DNA of 64,000 bases from Pseudoalteromonas aurantia 208 (GCF_014858725.1 NZ_AQGV01000012.1:248001-312000); one strand, 5' to 3'; counted from the stretch's first letter, positions 1 to 8,724 are shown. The notes: generated by a model from the sequence alone, not told the origin. Program-made: numbers and translations.

Positions 1-374
1 ACTACACCAGTGTTAAAACGCGGTGTGAACATGCCAAAGAAGGCAAACAACCCAAACAATTGGCGCGTTTTGCAGGCAGCCCTAGAAAACACATGCCCAA
101 AGGTATGCCGTTTGAATTAAAGTCGTACTTAGAACTGGTAGAATTAACAGGTCGATGTATGCGAGCAGACAAACGAGGCGCTCTCAACCCCATTAACTCC
201 CCTATTTTAGACAGGCTTAACATAGCCCCTGAAAACTGGCAAAAACTCACCACGCAATTTACCAAAGTATTTCATGGCGCAGTAGGGCGACCACAAAAGC
301 TTGATAATTATTGTGCGAGTTTAGAAATTAAACGGCGGGCTAACTACAAACAGTGTGAAAGGTTGTTGGCTTAA
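1..374 (+). CDS. REP-associated (Y1/HUH) transposase, C-terminal part
   Basis: The open frame enters from the left edge (first full codon at position 3, reading YTSVKTRCEHAKEG) and ends at 374. From memory of the family, the pattern (YTS-K-R near the start, KGMPFELKSYLELVELTGR, then LNI-ENW-KLTT-F-K-F-GAVG and a final KRRA segment) matches the C-terminal third of the roughly 320-residue Y1_Tnp transposases common in Pseudoalteromonas and Shewanella. The HUH motif and catalytic tyrosine would lie upstream, outside the window, so intactness cannot be judged. Such genes are usually single-copy, domesticated or REP-linked rather than classical insertion sequences. No terminal repeat is obvious downstream. 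Confidence 0.75.
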   Translation, partial: YTSVKTRCEHAKEGKQPKQLARFAGSPRKHMPKGMPFELKSYLELVELTGRCMRADKRGALNPINSPILDRLNIAPENWQKLTTQFTKVFHGAVGRPQKLDNYCASLEIKRRANYKQCERLLA

Positions 375-802
375 CGTTTGCTCTATTAAGATAACCCTCT
401 AACATGCTCTAATCAAAGACTACAGCATTAAGGTAATAGATGAGTCATGCACTATGAGGGCTGATTGATACTATTTTGCATGATTTGAAATATACAGCTT
501 ACATTTCAAGTTTCAATTTATGAAATCGGCGATATCCTTGTGATATTCTTCGGAAGCTGGCTTAATTTTTGAATGGGTGTAATTCGTAGATTGCCCGTAG
601 ATTTTCGTAGGTTTTTCCTATAGTACTTTTTAATGGCTTTTGCTGTGAATAAAGTGGTGAATGTGAGGGCGCTGATGAATGGCAACAGGCGCTATAGTGC
701 ATGTGACTTTTACGATGTTTATATTCCGCATTAAGTCAGCTTTTGCTACCGTGATATTATGATAAAGTGCGCTCGCTACGTTCCTTTAGGGGTTTATAAA
801 AA
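375..802. other. Intergenic region, no gene seen
   Basis: This AT-rich stretch separates the transposase from a lipoprotein gene. I see no credible reading frame or strong terminator. It contains short direct repeats of CGTAGATT around 584-606. These could be remnants of a REP-like element next to the transposase, but nothing firm supports that. Confidence 0.4.
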
Positions 803-1282
803 ATGAAAAATATACTGATTGTACTGTGTGTAGTGTTGAGTGGCTGTAATATGACACAAAACCACAAGTTATCTACAACTTTACCGAGCACCAGCTATAC
901 GGGTAAGGGCACACAAAGTGGGCCTATGCTTATTGGCGCGATGGGCCCAGTAGGCATGGCCGTGGGCATAGCGATTGATGCGGGCATTGCGAAAGAGATT
1001 AGTAAACAGATAAACATACATCAGCAAGATTGGACAGAAAAACTCACATTGGCCTTAAATACGTATTTTGTGAGCCAATCTATTTACACCATCGATAAGA
1101 TTGATATGTTTGCTGAGCGCAAAAATAATGATTTGGCGTATGCTCAAGTGCTTGTATCTGCTAAAGAGAAAAACTGGTGTATTCAAACCATGGCGGTAGA
1201 GCTGGATAAGTTGAAATCGAGCGATATTTTTTGGTCTCAACTCCTCTTAGGGGTCGAGTCACAATCATTGTGTGACGCTTAA
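803..1282 (+). CDS. Putative glycine-zipper lipoprotein, unknown function
   Basis: The 159-residue product begins with a lipoprotein signal (MKNILIVLCVVLSGC), with lipobox LSGC and lipidated Cys at residue 15, so it should be anchored in an envelope membrane. Residues ~39-65 hold a small-residue repeat (GPMLIGAMGPVGMAVG) like the glycine zippers of outer-membrane lipoproteins. The C-terminal half is mixed alpha/beta with two cysteines (C-IQTMAV and the C near the end). I do not recognise a named family. It stands alone, with the preceding gene 430 bp away and a convergent gene after it. A GGGG stretch lies ~12 bases before the ATG. Confidence 0.6.
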   Translation: MKNILIVLCVVLSGCNMTQNHKLSTTLPSTSYTGKGTQSGPMLIGAMGPVGMAVGIAIDAGIAKEISKQINIHQQDWTEKLTLALNTYFVSQSIYTIDKIDMFAERKNNDLAYAQVLVSAKEKNWCIQTMAVELDKLKSSDIFWSQLLLGVESQSLCDA

Positions 1283-1348
1283 ATAAAGTGAATATATTCG
1301 GCTGAATACTGAAGGTGAGATACACAATGATAGATGAACAGTAATATG

Positions 1349-1383
1349 ATGAATGCCATGTTATGTGGGAGCATGGCATTCAT
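1349..1383. terminator. Bidirectional hairpin between convergent genes
   Basis: A perfect 12-bp inverted repeat (ATGAATGCCATG at 1349-1360, its complement at 1372-1383) encloses an 11-base loop. It lies between the convergent genes ending at 1282 and 1405. There is no long U tract, but the position fits a shared terminator. Confidence 0.55.
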
Positions 1384-1404
1384 ACTTTATTCTATAGGGT
1401 TAAT

Positions 1405-1755
1405 CTACCAAGGCATTTTACCCATTTTAATGCCCCTTAAATCTTGAGCATTACCCCAATGGTTACATGTGGAAGATACAACTAAGTCAACGGAGCTTTG
1501 GGCCGATGCGTACGCTGTTAAGGCAATACTCACGAGCTCCTTATAGCTGGGATCAGTACTACTCACCGAGAAACGTTTGGTAGTAGCACAGCTACTCATT
1601 GCTGTTTTGTCACCATCAATATCAACAAATAGAATACTTTTTCCACCACTACTATAGATGCCTGCACCTATAATGGTACGACTTCGAAAGTAGTCATTGG
1701 CGAAAGCAGTATTACAAAGTAGCATTAGGGTGATAAGTGTTAGGTGTATTTTCAT
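1405..1755 (-). CDS. Small secreted protein, unknown function
   Basis: The 116-residue product has a classic Sec signal peptide (MKIHLTLITLMLLCNTAFA, cleavage after AFA), so it is probably periplasmic or secreted. The mature part has two cysteines about 40 residues apart (SSCATTKRF and SSTCNHWG), likely to form a disulfide, and a central helix (DPSYKELVSIALTAYAS). I do not know a function. The neighbouring pseudogene at 1812-2118 shows the same layout (DKT-C, DP--K, MALA, then C), so the two look like tandem paralogues. Its stop is near the hairpin shared with the convergent lipoprotein gene. Confidence 0.6.
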   Translation of the reverse strand: MKIHLTLITLMLLCNTAFANDYFRSRTIIGAGIYSSGGKSILFVDIDGDKTAMSSCATTKRFSVSSTDPSYKELVSIALTAYASAQSSVDLVVSSTCNHWGNAQDLRGIKMGKMPW

Positions 1756-1811
1756 GTTTGATGGTTCCTGAAGTTAATGTTCATAATTTTGCAGTGTGTT
1801 TTTGAAATAAG

Positions 1812-2118
1812 TTATCTTATTCTCAAATGTGTTGCTTTAGAGAGATGGCCAAATTTACACTCTTGGTAAGTTTCGTTATGGACGAGTAACCCTTTATTCG
1901 GCATAAAAACGGCAAGTGCCATGGCGTACATGTCTTTCACATTTGGGTCGCCAAAAGTTACCGGTTTGACCACAGGTTTTATCCGTGATTGTAGTGTAAA
2001 TCAATTGAATGCCACCATGTGACATGACTTGAGTAATGGTGCCCCAGTTTTTCTTCCAGCCCGCGTAACTTGACCCAGATAAGCGTAAAAGCGATAGGCG
2101 CATAATTCGTAGTAGCAT
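1812..2118 (-). pseudogene. Frameshifted paralogue of the adjacent secreted protein
   Basis: Reading starts at an ATG (2118) with a good AGGA upstream and a signal peptide ending SGSSYA, then continues GWKKNWGTITQVMSHGG and DKTCGQTGNFW. In that frame a stop comes at 1894. Shifting by one base just after NFW gives a second block, DPNVKDMYAMALAVFMPNK, which continues to LVHNETYQECKFGHLS and a stop at 1812-1814. The two blocks together match the neighbour's plan: Cys, then DP-K with an ALA helix, then Cys. A one-base insertion or two-base deletion near 1950-1956 therefore broke the gene, unless this is a sequencing error. Confidence 0.6.
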
Positions 2119-2150
2119 GATAAATTAGTCCTAAAGTGGTATTGAGTGTT

Positions 2151-2180
2151 GAATATTGATGTGAATATTGATGTGAATAT
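2151..2180. repeat. Short tandem repeat, 12-bp unit
   Basis: About 2.5 copies of GAATATTGATGT run head to tail (2151-2162, 2163-2174, then a partial copy). They lie just upstream of the frameshifted secreted-protein gene. No function is evident. Confidence 0.6.
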
Positions 2181-2431
2181 GGGATTATATCGTATATGAG
2201 TGTGTTATGACTATTGCAGTATTTACAGTGCATCTACATCTTCACCCCAGCGTGAGTATGTGAGCGCACCAAATACTCTGATTTTTTACCGTTGGCGTGT
2301 GCGGATAATATCATGAAGAATTGTTGCTGTCCTGCTTTTGGGTATTCGTGTTTTATCATCTAATAAGCATTTTTAGCACAGGTTGGTCAGTTTGTTCTTA
2401 CACTACTATTTAAACGAACATAAACAAGGCG

Positions 2432-2524
2432 ATGACTGGCTCTGAGGATGACATAGTCAACCGTCTTGACAAACTAATGAATGAGCTGACTGCCATGAGT
2501 GTTGCTATTACAATATTACATTGA
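2432..2524 (+). CDS. Possible 30-residue ORF or gene remnant
   Basis: An ATG preceded by AAGG opens a 30-codon frame encoding an acidic amphipathic helix (MTGSEDDIVNRLDKLMNELT, then AMSVAITILH). It lies in the otherwise empty gap between two reverse-strand secreted-protein genes. It is too short to assign and may be the tail of a decayed gene. Confidence 0.2.
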   Translation: MTGSEDDIVNRLDKLMNELTAMSVAITILH

Positions 2525-2589
2525 TTGGCCCTAATTAATACAATGTTGAGTACTTCATAGGAGCATATGCGGTATCAGGAGGATCGGTT

Positions 2590-3002
2590 TTAATGTATTT
2601 TTTCTACCGTAATCTTACCATGAGATAAACCACCACCGCATGAGTAATCAAGCTTGGCGAATACCTTTCCAAATTTAACTTTGAATTTAACTCGCTGAAC
2701 GTTAAAAGCATGATTGACTTTGTCATAGCGGCTATTTCCGTTGAAATTATAAAGGGTGCATTCTGCTAAAGCGGATTTATAATCGTCTCTCATGTCTGAC
2801 ACAGTTACTCGGTATGCAGCGTTACCAGATATAGCAATGCGCTCCGGCGGTGCTTGCCAAATCCAATTTTCTGGCAAGTTAATAAATGCGGTTTGTTTGA
2901 TAGCACTAAAAGGCGCGTCAGTAATTGATATGGTGCTGGTGCCAACGGCGAGTGCATTACGCGAGGTGATACCTAATGAAAATAAGATTATGCTTTTTTC
3001 AT
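2590..3002 (-). CDS. Secreted protein whose frame breaks beside its start
   Basis: The uninterrupted reading frame encodes a signal-peptide-like start (KSIILFSLGITSRNALA, with cleavage after ALA), then ~110 residues with two cysteines (AECTLYNF and DYSCGGG) and beta-rich sequence. The frame has no in-frame ATG or GTG before its upstream stop at 3010; the first usual start codon is a TTG deep inside at 2877. An ATG lies at 3000-3002, but it reads Met-Lys-Lys-Ala-stop. One extra A in the A6 tract (2994-2999 on the plus strand) would give MKKSIILFS, a normal signal peptide. So the gene is frameshifted, phase-variable or affected by a sequencing error. I do not recognise a family. Confidence 0.55.
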
Positions 3003-3194
3003 CTTTATTCTACTAATGTAATACGATGTATTTTTCAAGCGTATTTTGCCTGCTTTTTCAGGTACAATCAATTTATAGACTCAGAACTATTGACTAGAGA
3101 AAAGGGTATTGATTGTGTTTGATGTAGTGTATTTTATGTAGATAAATGATGCTGAGTTTAATAATGGAAGTAAGGTGGAGAAAAACGTAGGGGC

Positions 3195-3255
3195 AAAAAA
3201 AACGCAGCTAAGAAGCTGCGTAAATTGAAATTCAGGGATGAAACAATGCTAAATA
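3195..3255 (-). ncRNA. Candidate small RNA with intrinsic terminator
   Basis: On the reverse strand a perfect 7-bp stem with AAGA/TCTT loop (3203-3220) is followed directly by eight U residues, a textbook rho-independent terminator. No reverse-strand protein gene precedes it, since the gene to the right points the other way. A possible promoter lies at TTGCAA (3286-3291) and TATGAA (3262-3267), 18 bases apart, predicting a ~60-nt transcript. The terminator is visible in the sequence; the RNA itself is inference. Confidence 0.35.
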
Positions 3256-3314
3256 ACTGCATTCATAAGTTATGACTCACCAGAATTGCAAAAGTTCAAT
3301 AGGTTTAAAAAAAG

Positions 3315-3923
3315 ATGACAAAAAAACGATTATTTATACCTTTGCTGTTTATATTGGGTGGGTGCGCAACGGCACCACCAAAGCAACCTGATGATTTATG
3401 TAAAATTTTTCAGGAAAAAGAAGATTGGTATTATGATGCCAGAGACGCACAAGAAAAGTGGGGTGCCCCAAAGCATGTGTTGATGGCAATGATGTATCAG
3501 GAAAGCTCATTTAAACATGATGCGGCTCCGCCAATGGAGTACTTTCTATGGATCATTCCAACAGGCAGGGCGAGCTCTGCATATGGTTACTCGCAAGCTA
3601 AAACAATGACCTGGGCAGATTATATTCGTGAGTCAGGTAATTCAGGTGCAGACCGAGATGATTTCGAAGATGCCATTGATTTTATGGCATGGTTTGTTTA
3701 TAAAACCCATAAGGTAAATGGTATTTCTAAGTGGGATGCTTACGCACAATATTTAAATTATCACGATGGTTGGGGCGGCTACAAGCGCGGTACTTATCGT
3801 AAGAAAAAATGGTTGATGGCCGTGGCGAATAAAGTAAAACACCGTGCGAGTCGCTATGGCGCACAACTGAAACGCTGTGAAGCAGATTTAGATAAAAACT
3901 GGTTTGAACGTTTATTTTTTTAA
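3315..3923 (+). CDS. Lytic transglycosylase-like (SLT domain) lipoprotein
   Basis: The 202-residue product has a lipoprotein signal (LFILGGC, lipidated Cys at residue 17). It then has a lysozyme-like SLT fold: AMMYQESSF carries the probable catalytic Glu, followed by SSAYGYSQAK and YAQYLNYHDGWGG, which resemble the substrate-groove motifs of family-1 lytic transglycosylases. It should cleave peptidoglycan glycan strands from an outer-membrane anchor. It stands alone, ending at a hairpin shared with the convergent yfjD-like gene. The lipoprotein nature and the ES motif are directly visible; the exact physiological role is not. Confidence 0.75.
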   Translation: MTKKRLFIPLLFILGGCATAPPKQPDDLCKIFQEKEDWYYDARDAQEKWGAPKHVLMAMMYQESSFKHDAAPPMEYFLWIIPTGRASSAYGYSQAKTMTWADYIRESGNSGADRDDFEDAIDFMAWFVYKTHKVNGISKWDAYAQYLNYHDGWGGYKRGTYRKKKWLMAVANKVKHRASRYGAQLKRCEADLDKNWFERLFF

Positions 3924-3948
3924 AAACAGCTTATAAAAACGTAATGTT

Positions 3949-3977
3949 AAAGCACCAAATTGATGGTTTGGTGCTTT
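3949..3977. terminator. Bidirectional terminator
   Basis: An 11-bp perfect stem (AAAGCACCAAA and its complement) with a 7-base loop lies between convergent genes. The A- and T-rich flanks allow it to serve both strands. Confidence 0.8.
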
Positions 3978-3990
3978 ATTTCTAGTATGC

Positions 3991-5265
3991 TTATTTTGTT
4001 GCTGTTCGTTGTTGTGGAAATACTTTGACTTGCTTAATCATGTTTTCTTTAATTTCAATAATTTCAATTGGATAGCCTGCAATACGCATTCCGAGCTGTG
4101 TTTGAGGAATATCTTCTAAATACTCTACAATTAAGCCGCTGAGTGTTTTTGGCCCTTCAGTTGGCAGCTCCCAAGTCATTTCTTTATTGATATCGCGAAT
4201 ATTAGCGGCACCATCAACCAGTACTGAACCGTCGCTTTGTACGTCTACTTCGTCACTTGTCGCGCGTGTCTGCGTGGTTGTAAAGTCACCTACAACTTCT
4301 TCAAGAATATCCTCGAGTGTGACCAACCCTTGAATATCACCATACTCATCAACAACTAAGCCAATTCGCTCTTTGCTTTGTTGAAATTTCAGTAACTGCG
4401 TATTTAATGAGGTGTTCTCAGGAATATAGTAAATTTCTCTAACGGCACGCAACAATGAAGGCTTATCGAATTGCTCTTTAGTAAGTAGCCTCAGCGCATC
4501 TCTGGAGTGAATAAAGCCAACAGCATCGTCGATTTGGTCACGATAAAGCAATACACGGGTGTGTTGTGCATTGGTGAGTTGCTTAGAGATGTCTTTCCAA
4601 TCGTCATTTATGTCTATTGCGTTAATTTCATTACGCGGGATCATTATATCTTCAACGGTAACTTGCTCTAAATCAAGAATGGATGTGAGCATATTTTGGT
4701 GATTTGAAGGCAGTAGCGCACTTGACTCATTCACCACAGTTTTAAGCTCTTCTTTACTGAGGCTATGCTCTTCTATTTGCTGATTTGAGATGCCAAAAAT
4801 ACGCAACATCCCATTGGTTATCCAATTTACCGCGATAACAAAAGGGAAAAGAACTTTAAGTAAACCCTTAAGAATTATTGAACTGGGAAAAGCGACCTTT
4901 TCTGGGTAAAGTGCGGCCAATGTTTTTGGGGTTACTTCAGCAAAAATGAGTACCACGAGTGTTAATACAAATGTAGCAATGGCAATACCCATATCACCAT
5001 ACAGGCGAATGCCGATGATTGTGGCAACTTGCGCAGCCGCAATATTAACGAGGTTATTACCGATAAGGATCAGGCCGATGAGCCTATCAGGTCGACGTAG
5101 TAACTTACTAACACGTTTCGCTGCTTTGTGATTTTGTTTTTCGAGATGGCGTAACCGAATACGGTTAATTGACATGATCCCTGTTTCAGAGCTTGAAAAG
5201 TAGCCCGAGATCAAAATAAGCAAACCCAATATTATAAATAGGGTGCTTGTAGATATGTCGTCCAA
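3991..5265 (-). CDS. yfjD: CNNM/CBS-domain transporter, CorB (YfjD) family
   Basis: The 424-residue inner-membrane protein has an N-terminal DUF21/CNNM domain with about four membrane segments (~7-165, including the SGYFSSSETGIMSINR motif). A CBS pair follows (~200-330: VEDIMIPRNEI and LVTLEDILEEVVGDF), then a C-terminal CorC_HlyC domain (~345-415). Members are linked to Mg2+/Co2+ export or homeostasis. As in E. coli, it sits directly behind ypjD and both are divergent from ffh, so the pair is probably co-transcribed. The length is normal for the family. Confidence 0.9.
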   Translation of the reverse strand: MDDISTSTLFIILGLLILISGYFSSSETGIMSINRIRLRHLEKQNHKAAKRVSKLLRRPDRLIGLILIGNNLVNIAAAQVATIIGIRLYGDMGIAIATFVLTLVVLIFAEVTPKTLAALYPEKVAFPSSIILKGLLKVLFPFVIAVNWITNGMLRIFGISNQQIEEHSLSKEELKTVVNESSALLPSNHQNMLTSILDLEQVTVEDIMIPRNEINAIDINDDWKDISKQLTNAQHTRVLLYRDQIDDAVGFIHSRDALRLLTKEQFDKPSLLRAVREIYYIPENTSLNTQLLKFQQSKERIGLVVDEYGDIQGLVTLEDILEEVVGDFTTTQTRATSDEVDVQSDGSVLVDGAANIRDINKEMTWELPTEGPKTLSGLIVEYLEDIPQTQLGMRIAGYPIEIIEIKENMIKQVKVFPQQRTATK

Positions 5266-5326
5266 CAGAGGAGTCCTTTTTTTCTTACGAAAGCGTATTA
5301 AGCGTTAGCTTGGATTGTTAGTCAAG

Positions 5327-6133
5327 TTAAAACTTACCAAGTATCACTTCTTGAATGAATCTGCTGCCGAAATAGGCAAGAGTAACCAGTCCTGAAGCGC
5401 TGATAATAGTGAACACGATGGGTTTCCCGCGCCAACCCAAATAGTGGTGACCAAATGTAACGGCTGTAAATATCGCCCATGAGAGCAGTGACAATACGGT
5501 TTTATGTATAAATTCCTTTGCAAACATCCCTTCAAGAAATATAAAACCAGACAATAAAGCCAAAGTAAGTAGCGCAGTGCCAACTGTAAGTAATTGATAT
5601 AATTGACGTTCAACCTGCATAAGAGGCGGCAGGTGGCTATGCATGATAGCTAAGTCTTTTTGTTTTAAACGTTTATCAATAAAGAAGAACTGAATGGCGT
5701 ATAAAGTAGCAATAATAAGCACACAATACGCTAATAACGATAAAGAGATATGTGTGACAAGTCCAATATCGACATTAATTGATTGCATAACAATATGATG
5801 AGGTATAAACAAACTGGCTGTTAATAGAAGCGCAGCAAACCCATAGACAACAGGCAGTAACAAGGTTGCCGGGAACTTAAGCGACACAGTGGTAACACTA
5901 ACAACAATGACCCAGCATGTCAGTAATGCGACGTTGACGGTGCTTAAATCTTGCCCTTCAATGGTAAACACAGAATTCACTAAAACAAGCATATGTGTCA
6001 GTATCGCGAGCGTACTGAGTATGATTGTCAATTTATGGCTAGGCCCTTCTTTATGAAAGAGGCGAGATAGTACATGCCCGGTGGCAAGCACATAAAAAAC
6101 GCTGGCAATAAGAGACAAGCTAACAATCAACAT
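5327..6133 (-). CDS. ypjD: YpjD, cytochrome c assembly-like membrane protein
   Basis: The 268-residue product has about eight hydrophobic segments and the conserved GHHYLGWRGKP motif near the C-terminus, typical of YpjD, a CcsA/CcmC-like integral membrane protein. The E. coli homologue is of similar length and is also divergent from ffh. Its biochemical role is not settled; the CcsA-like fold suggests haem handling, while neighbouring yfjD suggests a link to cation transport. Confidence 0.88.
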   Translation of the reverse strand: MLIVSLSLIASVFYVLATGHVLSRLFHKEGPSHKLTIILSTLAILTHMLVLVNSVFTIEGQDLSTVNVALLTCWVIVVSVTTVSLKFPATLLLPVVYGFAALLLTASLFIPHHIVMQSINVDIGLVTHISLSLLAYCVLIIATLYAIQFFFIDKRLKQKDLAIMHSHLPPLMQVERQLYQLLTVGTALLTLALLSGFIFLEGMFAKEFIHKTVLSLLSWAIFTAVTFGHHYLGWRGKPIVFTIISASGLVTLAYFGSRFIQEVILGKF

Positions 6134-6241
6134 ATGATTAAGGCCTAATAATTAATTTCCTTTGATAGGCTATTGTATTTTAAGCCTAGCCGCTTGCATA
6201 GAGTTTCTAAAAAGAATCTTTGTCTGCACTTGAATACTGTA

Positions 6242-6266
6242 TTAGTTAAGAGCATATCAGTATAAT
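6242..6266 (+). promoter_or_regulatory. Probable ffh promoter
   Basis: A consensus TATAAT lies at 6261-6266, 33 bases before the ffh ATG. The -35 region is weak; TTAGTT at 6242 is too close, so only the -10 is convincing. Confidence 0.4.
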
Positions 6267-6298
6267 GCACAGCAATTACGATATATTGGAACCTATAC

Positions 6299-7678
6299 AT
6301 GTTTGAAAACCTCCAAGAACGCTTAGGTAAAACGTTAAAAAATATCAGTGGCAGAGGCCGCCTTACTGAAGAAAATATAAAAGATACGCTACGAGAAGTG
6401 CGTATGGCATTGCTTGAAGCCGATGTTGCTCTGCCCGTTGTTAGAGAGTTTGTTAAACAAGTAAAAGAACGAGCGGTGGGCGTTGAGGTCACAAAAAGCT
6501 TAAGCCCAGGCCAAGTCTTTATCAAAATTGTGCGTGAAGAGCTTGAAAGCGCGATGGGTGAAGCAAATGAAGAGCTTAATTTAGCGGCTCAGCCTCCAGC
6601 TGTGGTAATGATGGCTGGTTTGCAAGGTGCGGGTAAAACAACCAGTGTTGCTAAACTTGCTAAATTCTTAAAAGAACGTAAAAAGAAATCAGTATTAGTG
6701 GTGAGTGCGGATGTATATCGCCCTGCCGCGATAAAACAGCTAGAGACACTGGCAACTGAAGTGGATGTTGAGTTTTTCCCCAGTGATATTTCGCAAAAGC
6801 CAGTAGATATTGCAAACAATGCGATAAGCCATGCGAAGAAGAAGTTTATAGATGTTGTGTTAGTTGATACAGCAGGTCGTTTGCATGTTGATACCGACAT
6901 GATGGATGAAATTAAAGACCTTCATAATGCAATTACACCAGTAGAAACTTTATTTGTTGTTGATGCGATGACAGGTCAAGATGCGGCAAATACTGCGAAA
7001 GCTTTTGGTGAGGCATTACCGCTTACAGGTGTTATTCTGACAAAAACCGACGGTGATGCCCGAGGTGGTGCTGCATTATCTATCCGTCATATTACGGGTA
7101 AACCTATTAAGTTTATGGGTGTAGGGGAGAAAACGGATGCACTAGAGCCGTTCCACCCTGACCGTATTGCATCTCGTATTTTGGGGATGGGTGATGTTTT
7201 ATCACTTATCGAAGAAGTCGAGATGAAAGTCGATAAAGATAAAGCTGCAAAAGTGGCTGAGAAAGTATTTAAAGGTGATGGCTTTACACTGGAAGATTTT
7301 GCTGAACAACTAAAGCAAATGAAAAACATGGGCGGCATGATGTCGATGTTAGAGAAACTGCCTGGTATGAATAATTTACCAGATGCTGTTAAAGGGCAAG
7401 TAGGGGACAAAACGTTCTTACAAATGGAGGCAATTATTAGCTCTATGACGCCTAAGGAGCGAGCTCGTCCAGATATTATTAAAGGTTCGCGCAAAAAACG
7501 TATAGCTGCAGGTTCAGGCACGCAAGTGCAAGACATCAATAAATTGCTTAAGCAGTTTACCCAAATGCAAAAAATGATGAAAAAAATGAAGGGTAAAGGT
7601 GGCATGATGAAAATGATGCGCAACATGAAAGGGATGATGCCGCCTGGAATGATGGGCGGTGGTGGTCCTAAGTTCTAG
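6299..7678 (+). CDS. ffh: Signal recognition particle protein Ffh
   Basis: The 459-residue GTPase binds 4.5S RNA and nascent signal sequences and delivers ribosomes to FtsY at the inner membrane. The N domain is residues 1-~90. The G domain has the P-loop GLQGAGKTT near residue 107, then DTAGRLHVD and TKTDGDARGG. The M domain (~325-459) has the expected methionine-rich tail (KMMKKMKGKGGMMKMMRNMK). The length is close to E. coli Ffh. A strong terminator follows at once, so it is a single-gene unit, with rpsP starting from its own promoter. Confidence 0.98.
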   Translation: MFENLQERLGKTLKNISGRGRLTEENIKDTLREVRMALLEADVALPVVREFVKQVKERAVGVEVTKSLSPGQVFIKIVREELESAMGEANEELNLAAQPPAVVMMAGLQGAGKTTSVAKLAKFLKERKKKSVLVVSADVYRPAAIKQLETLATEVDVEFFPSDISQKPVDIANNAISHAKKKFIDVVLVDTAGRLHVDTDMMDEIKDLHNAITPVETLFVVDAMTGQDAANTAKAFGEALPLTGVILTKTDGDARGGAALSIRHITGKPIKFMGVGEKTDALEPFHPDRIASRILGMGDVLSLIEEVEMKVDKDKAAKVAEKVFKGDGFTLEDFAEQLKQMKNMGGMMSMLEKLPGMNNLPDAVKGQVGDKTFLQMEAIISSMTPKERARPDIIKGSRKKRIAAGSGTQVQDINKLLKQFTQMQKMMKKMKGKGGMMKMMRNMKGMMPPGMMGGGGPKF

Positions 7679-7710
7679 AGCAAAATATCGCTATTTCTTT
7701 GATGAAAATA

Positions 7711-7738
7711 AAAAAGAGGCAACAGCCTCTTTTTTTAT
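7711..7738 (+). terminator. ffh terminator
   Basis: The stem AGAGGC / GCCTCT with an AACA loop is followed by eight T residues, with an A-rich 5' side. It is a canonical intrinsic terminator. Confidence 0.85.
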
Positions 7739-7829
7739 TGATTACAAAAGCAGCACCATGTTATGGTTGTTTTTCACCCTCCAGATCAGCATTTAATCTA
7801 CCTAAGTGTCATTTATCCGCACTTCTTAC

Positions 7830-7857
7830 TTGCATTGTGGCTAAAAACTCGTACAAT
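7830..7857 (+). promoter_or_regulatory. Probable promoter of the rpsP operon
   Basis: TTGCAT (7830-7835) and TACAAT (7852-7857) are separated by 16 bases, about 70 bases upstream of the rpsP start. The short leader contains a small CTTCC/GGGAAG hairpin. Confidence 0.55.
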
Positions 7858-7924
7858 TCCCCAGCTTCCTATTGTGGGAAGTAAATCTTATTAATGAAAA
7901 CAGTCAATCTATTCAGAGGACGGT

Positions 7925-8173
7925 ATGGTAACTATTCGTTTGCAACGTGGTGGCGCTAAAAAGCGTCCTTTCTATCAAATTGTGGTTGCGGATAGCCGTT
8001 TCTCGCGTGACGGTCGTTTCATCGAGAAAGTAGGTTTCTTTAACCCTATTGCTCAAGGTCAAGAAGAGAAAGTTCGTTTAGACTTAGCCCGTGTTGAACA
8101 CTGGGTTGGTCAGGGCGCATCTCTAACAGATCGCGTAGCTAAGTTAGTTAAAGACGCTCGTAAAGCGGCTTAA
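7925..8173 (+). CDS. rpsP: 30S ribosomal protein S16
   Basis: The 82-residue product starts [20 protein letters not shown], the S16 signature, and has the normal bacterial length. S16 binds 16S rRNA early in assembly of the small-subunit body. The ATG follows a strong AGAGGA ribosome-binding site. It is the first gene of the conserved rpsP-rimM-trmD-rplS operon. Confidence 0.98.
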   Translation: MVTIRLQRGGAKKRPFYQIVVADSRFSRDGRFIEKVGFFNPIAQGQEEKVRLDLARVEHWVGQGASLTDRVAKLVKDARKAA

Positions 8174-8190
8174 TAGGCGTAAGTGTAACC

Positions 8191-8724
8191 ATGAGTCAAG
8201 AAAACACCACGATTATTGTAGTAGGTAAGCTTGGTGCTCCTTACGGAATTAAGGGCTGGCTTAAGGTACATTCATTTACTGATGATCCCCAAGGGATCTT
8301 CGATTTCAGCCCATGGTTAATAGGGCAACAAGGTAAATGGCAAACCCTTGAAGTGAGCGACTGGCGTCGTCACAACAAGGGCTTTATCGCCAAGTTTGCG
8401 CAAGTAAACGACCGAGACGAAGCAATGGCGTATACCAATGCTGAAATTTCAGTCGATTCAGCGCAATTGCCGGAACTTCCTTCTGGGGAGTTTTATTGGC
8501 GAGATCTCATTGGCATGTCAGTTGTAACTGATAAAGGTTATGATTTAGGCACTGTTGATGACTTGATGGAGACAGGCTCAAATGACGTTTTGGTTGTGAA
8601 AGCAAACAAAAAAGATGCATTTGGTCAATCGGAGCGTTTAATTCCTTTTCTAACTGATTCAGTTATTAAAGAAGTCAAACATGAAGAGAAAAAAATTACT
8701 GTTGATTGGGATCCAGGCTTTTAA
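8191..8724 (+). CDS. rimM: 16S rRNA processing factor RimM
   Basis: The 177-residue assembly factor acts in maturation of the 30S head and binds S19. The N-terminal RimM domain ([17 protein letters not shown]) is followed by a PRC-barrel half (~98-175: [13 protein letters not shown] and [13 protein letters not shown]). It lies 17 bases after rpsP, and its stop abuts the trmD start (8724/8725), consistent with translational coupling. Confidence 0.97.
   Translation: MSQENTTIIVVGKLGAPYGIKGWLKVHSFTDDPQGIFDFSPWLIGQQGKWQTLEVSDWRRHNKGFIAKFAQVNDRDEAMAYTNAEISVDSAQLPELPSGEFYWRDLIGMSVVTDKGYDLGTVDDLMETGSNDVLVVKANKKDAFGQSERLIPFLTDSVIKEVKHEEKKITVDWDPGF

Noticed and set aside
2792..3016. 74-codon forward ORF
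   Set aside because: It is antisense to the secreted-protein frame at 2590-3002, which has a signal peptide and better protein character.
7699..7884. 61-codon forward ORF after ffh
   Set aside because: It reads through the ffh terminator and the rpsP promoter and has no family resemblance.
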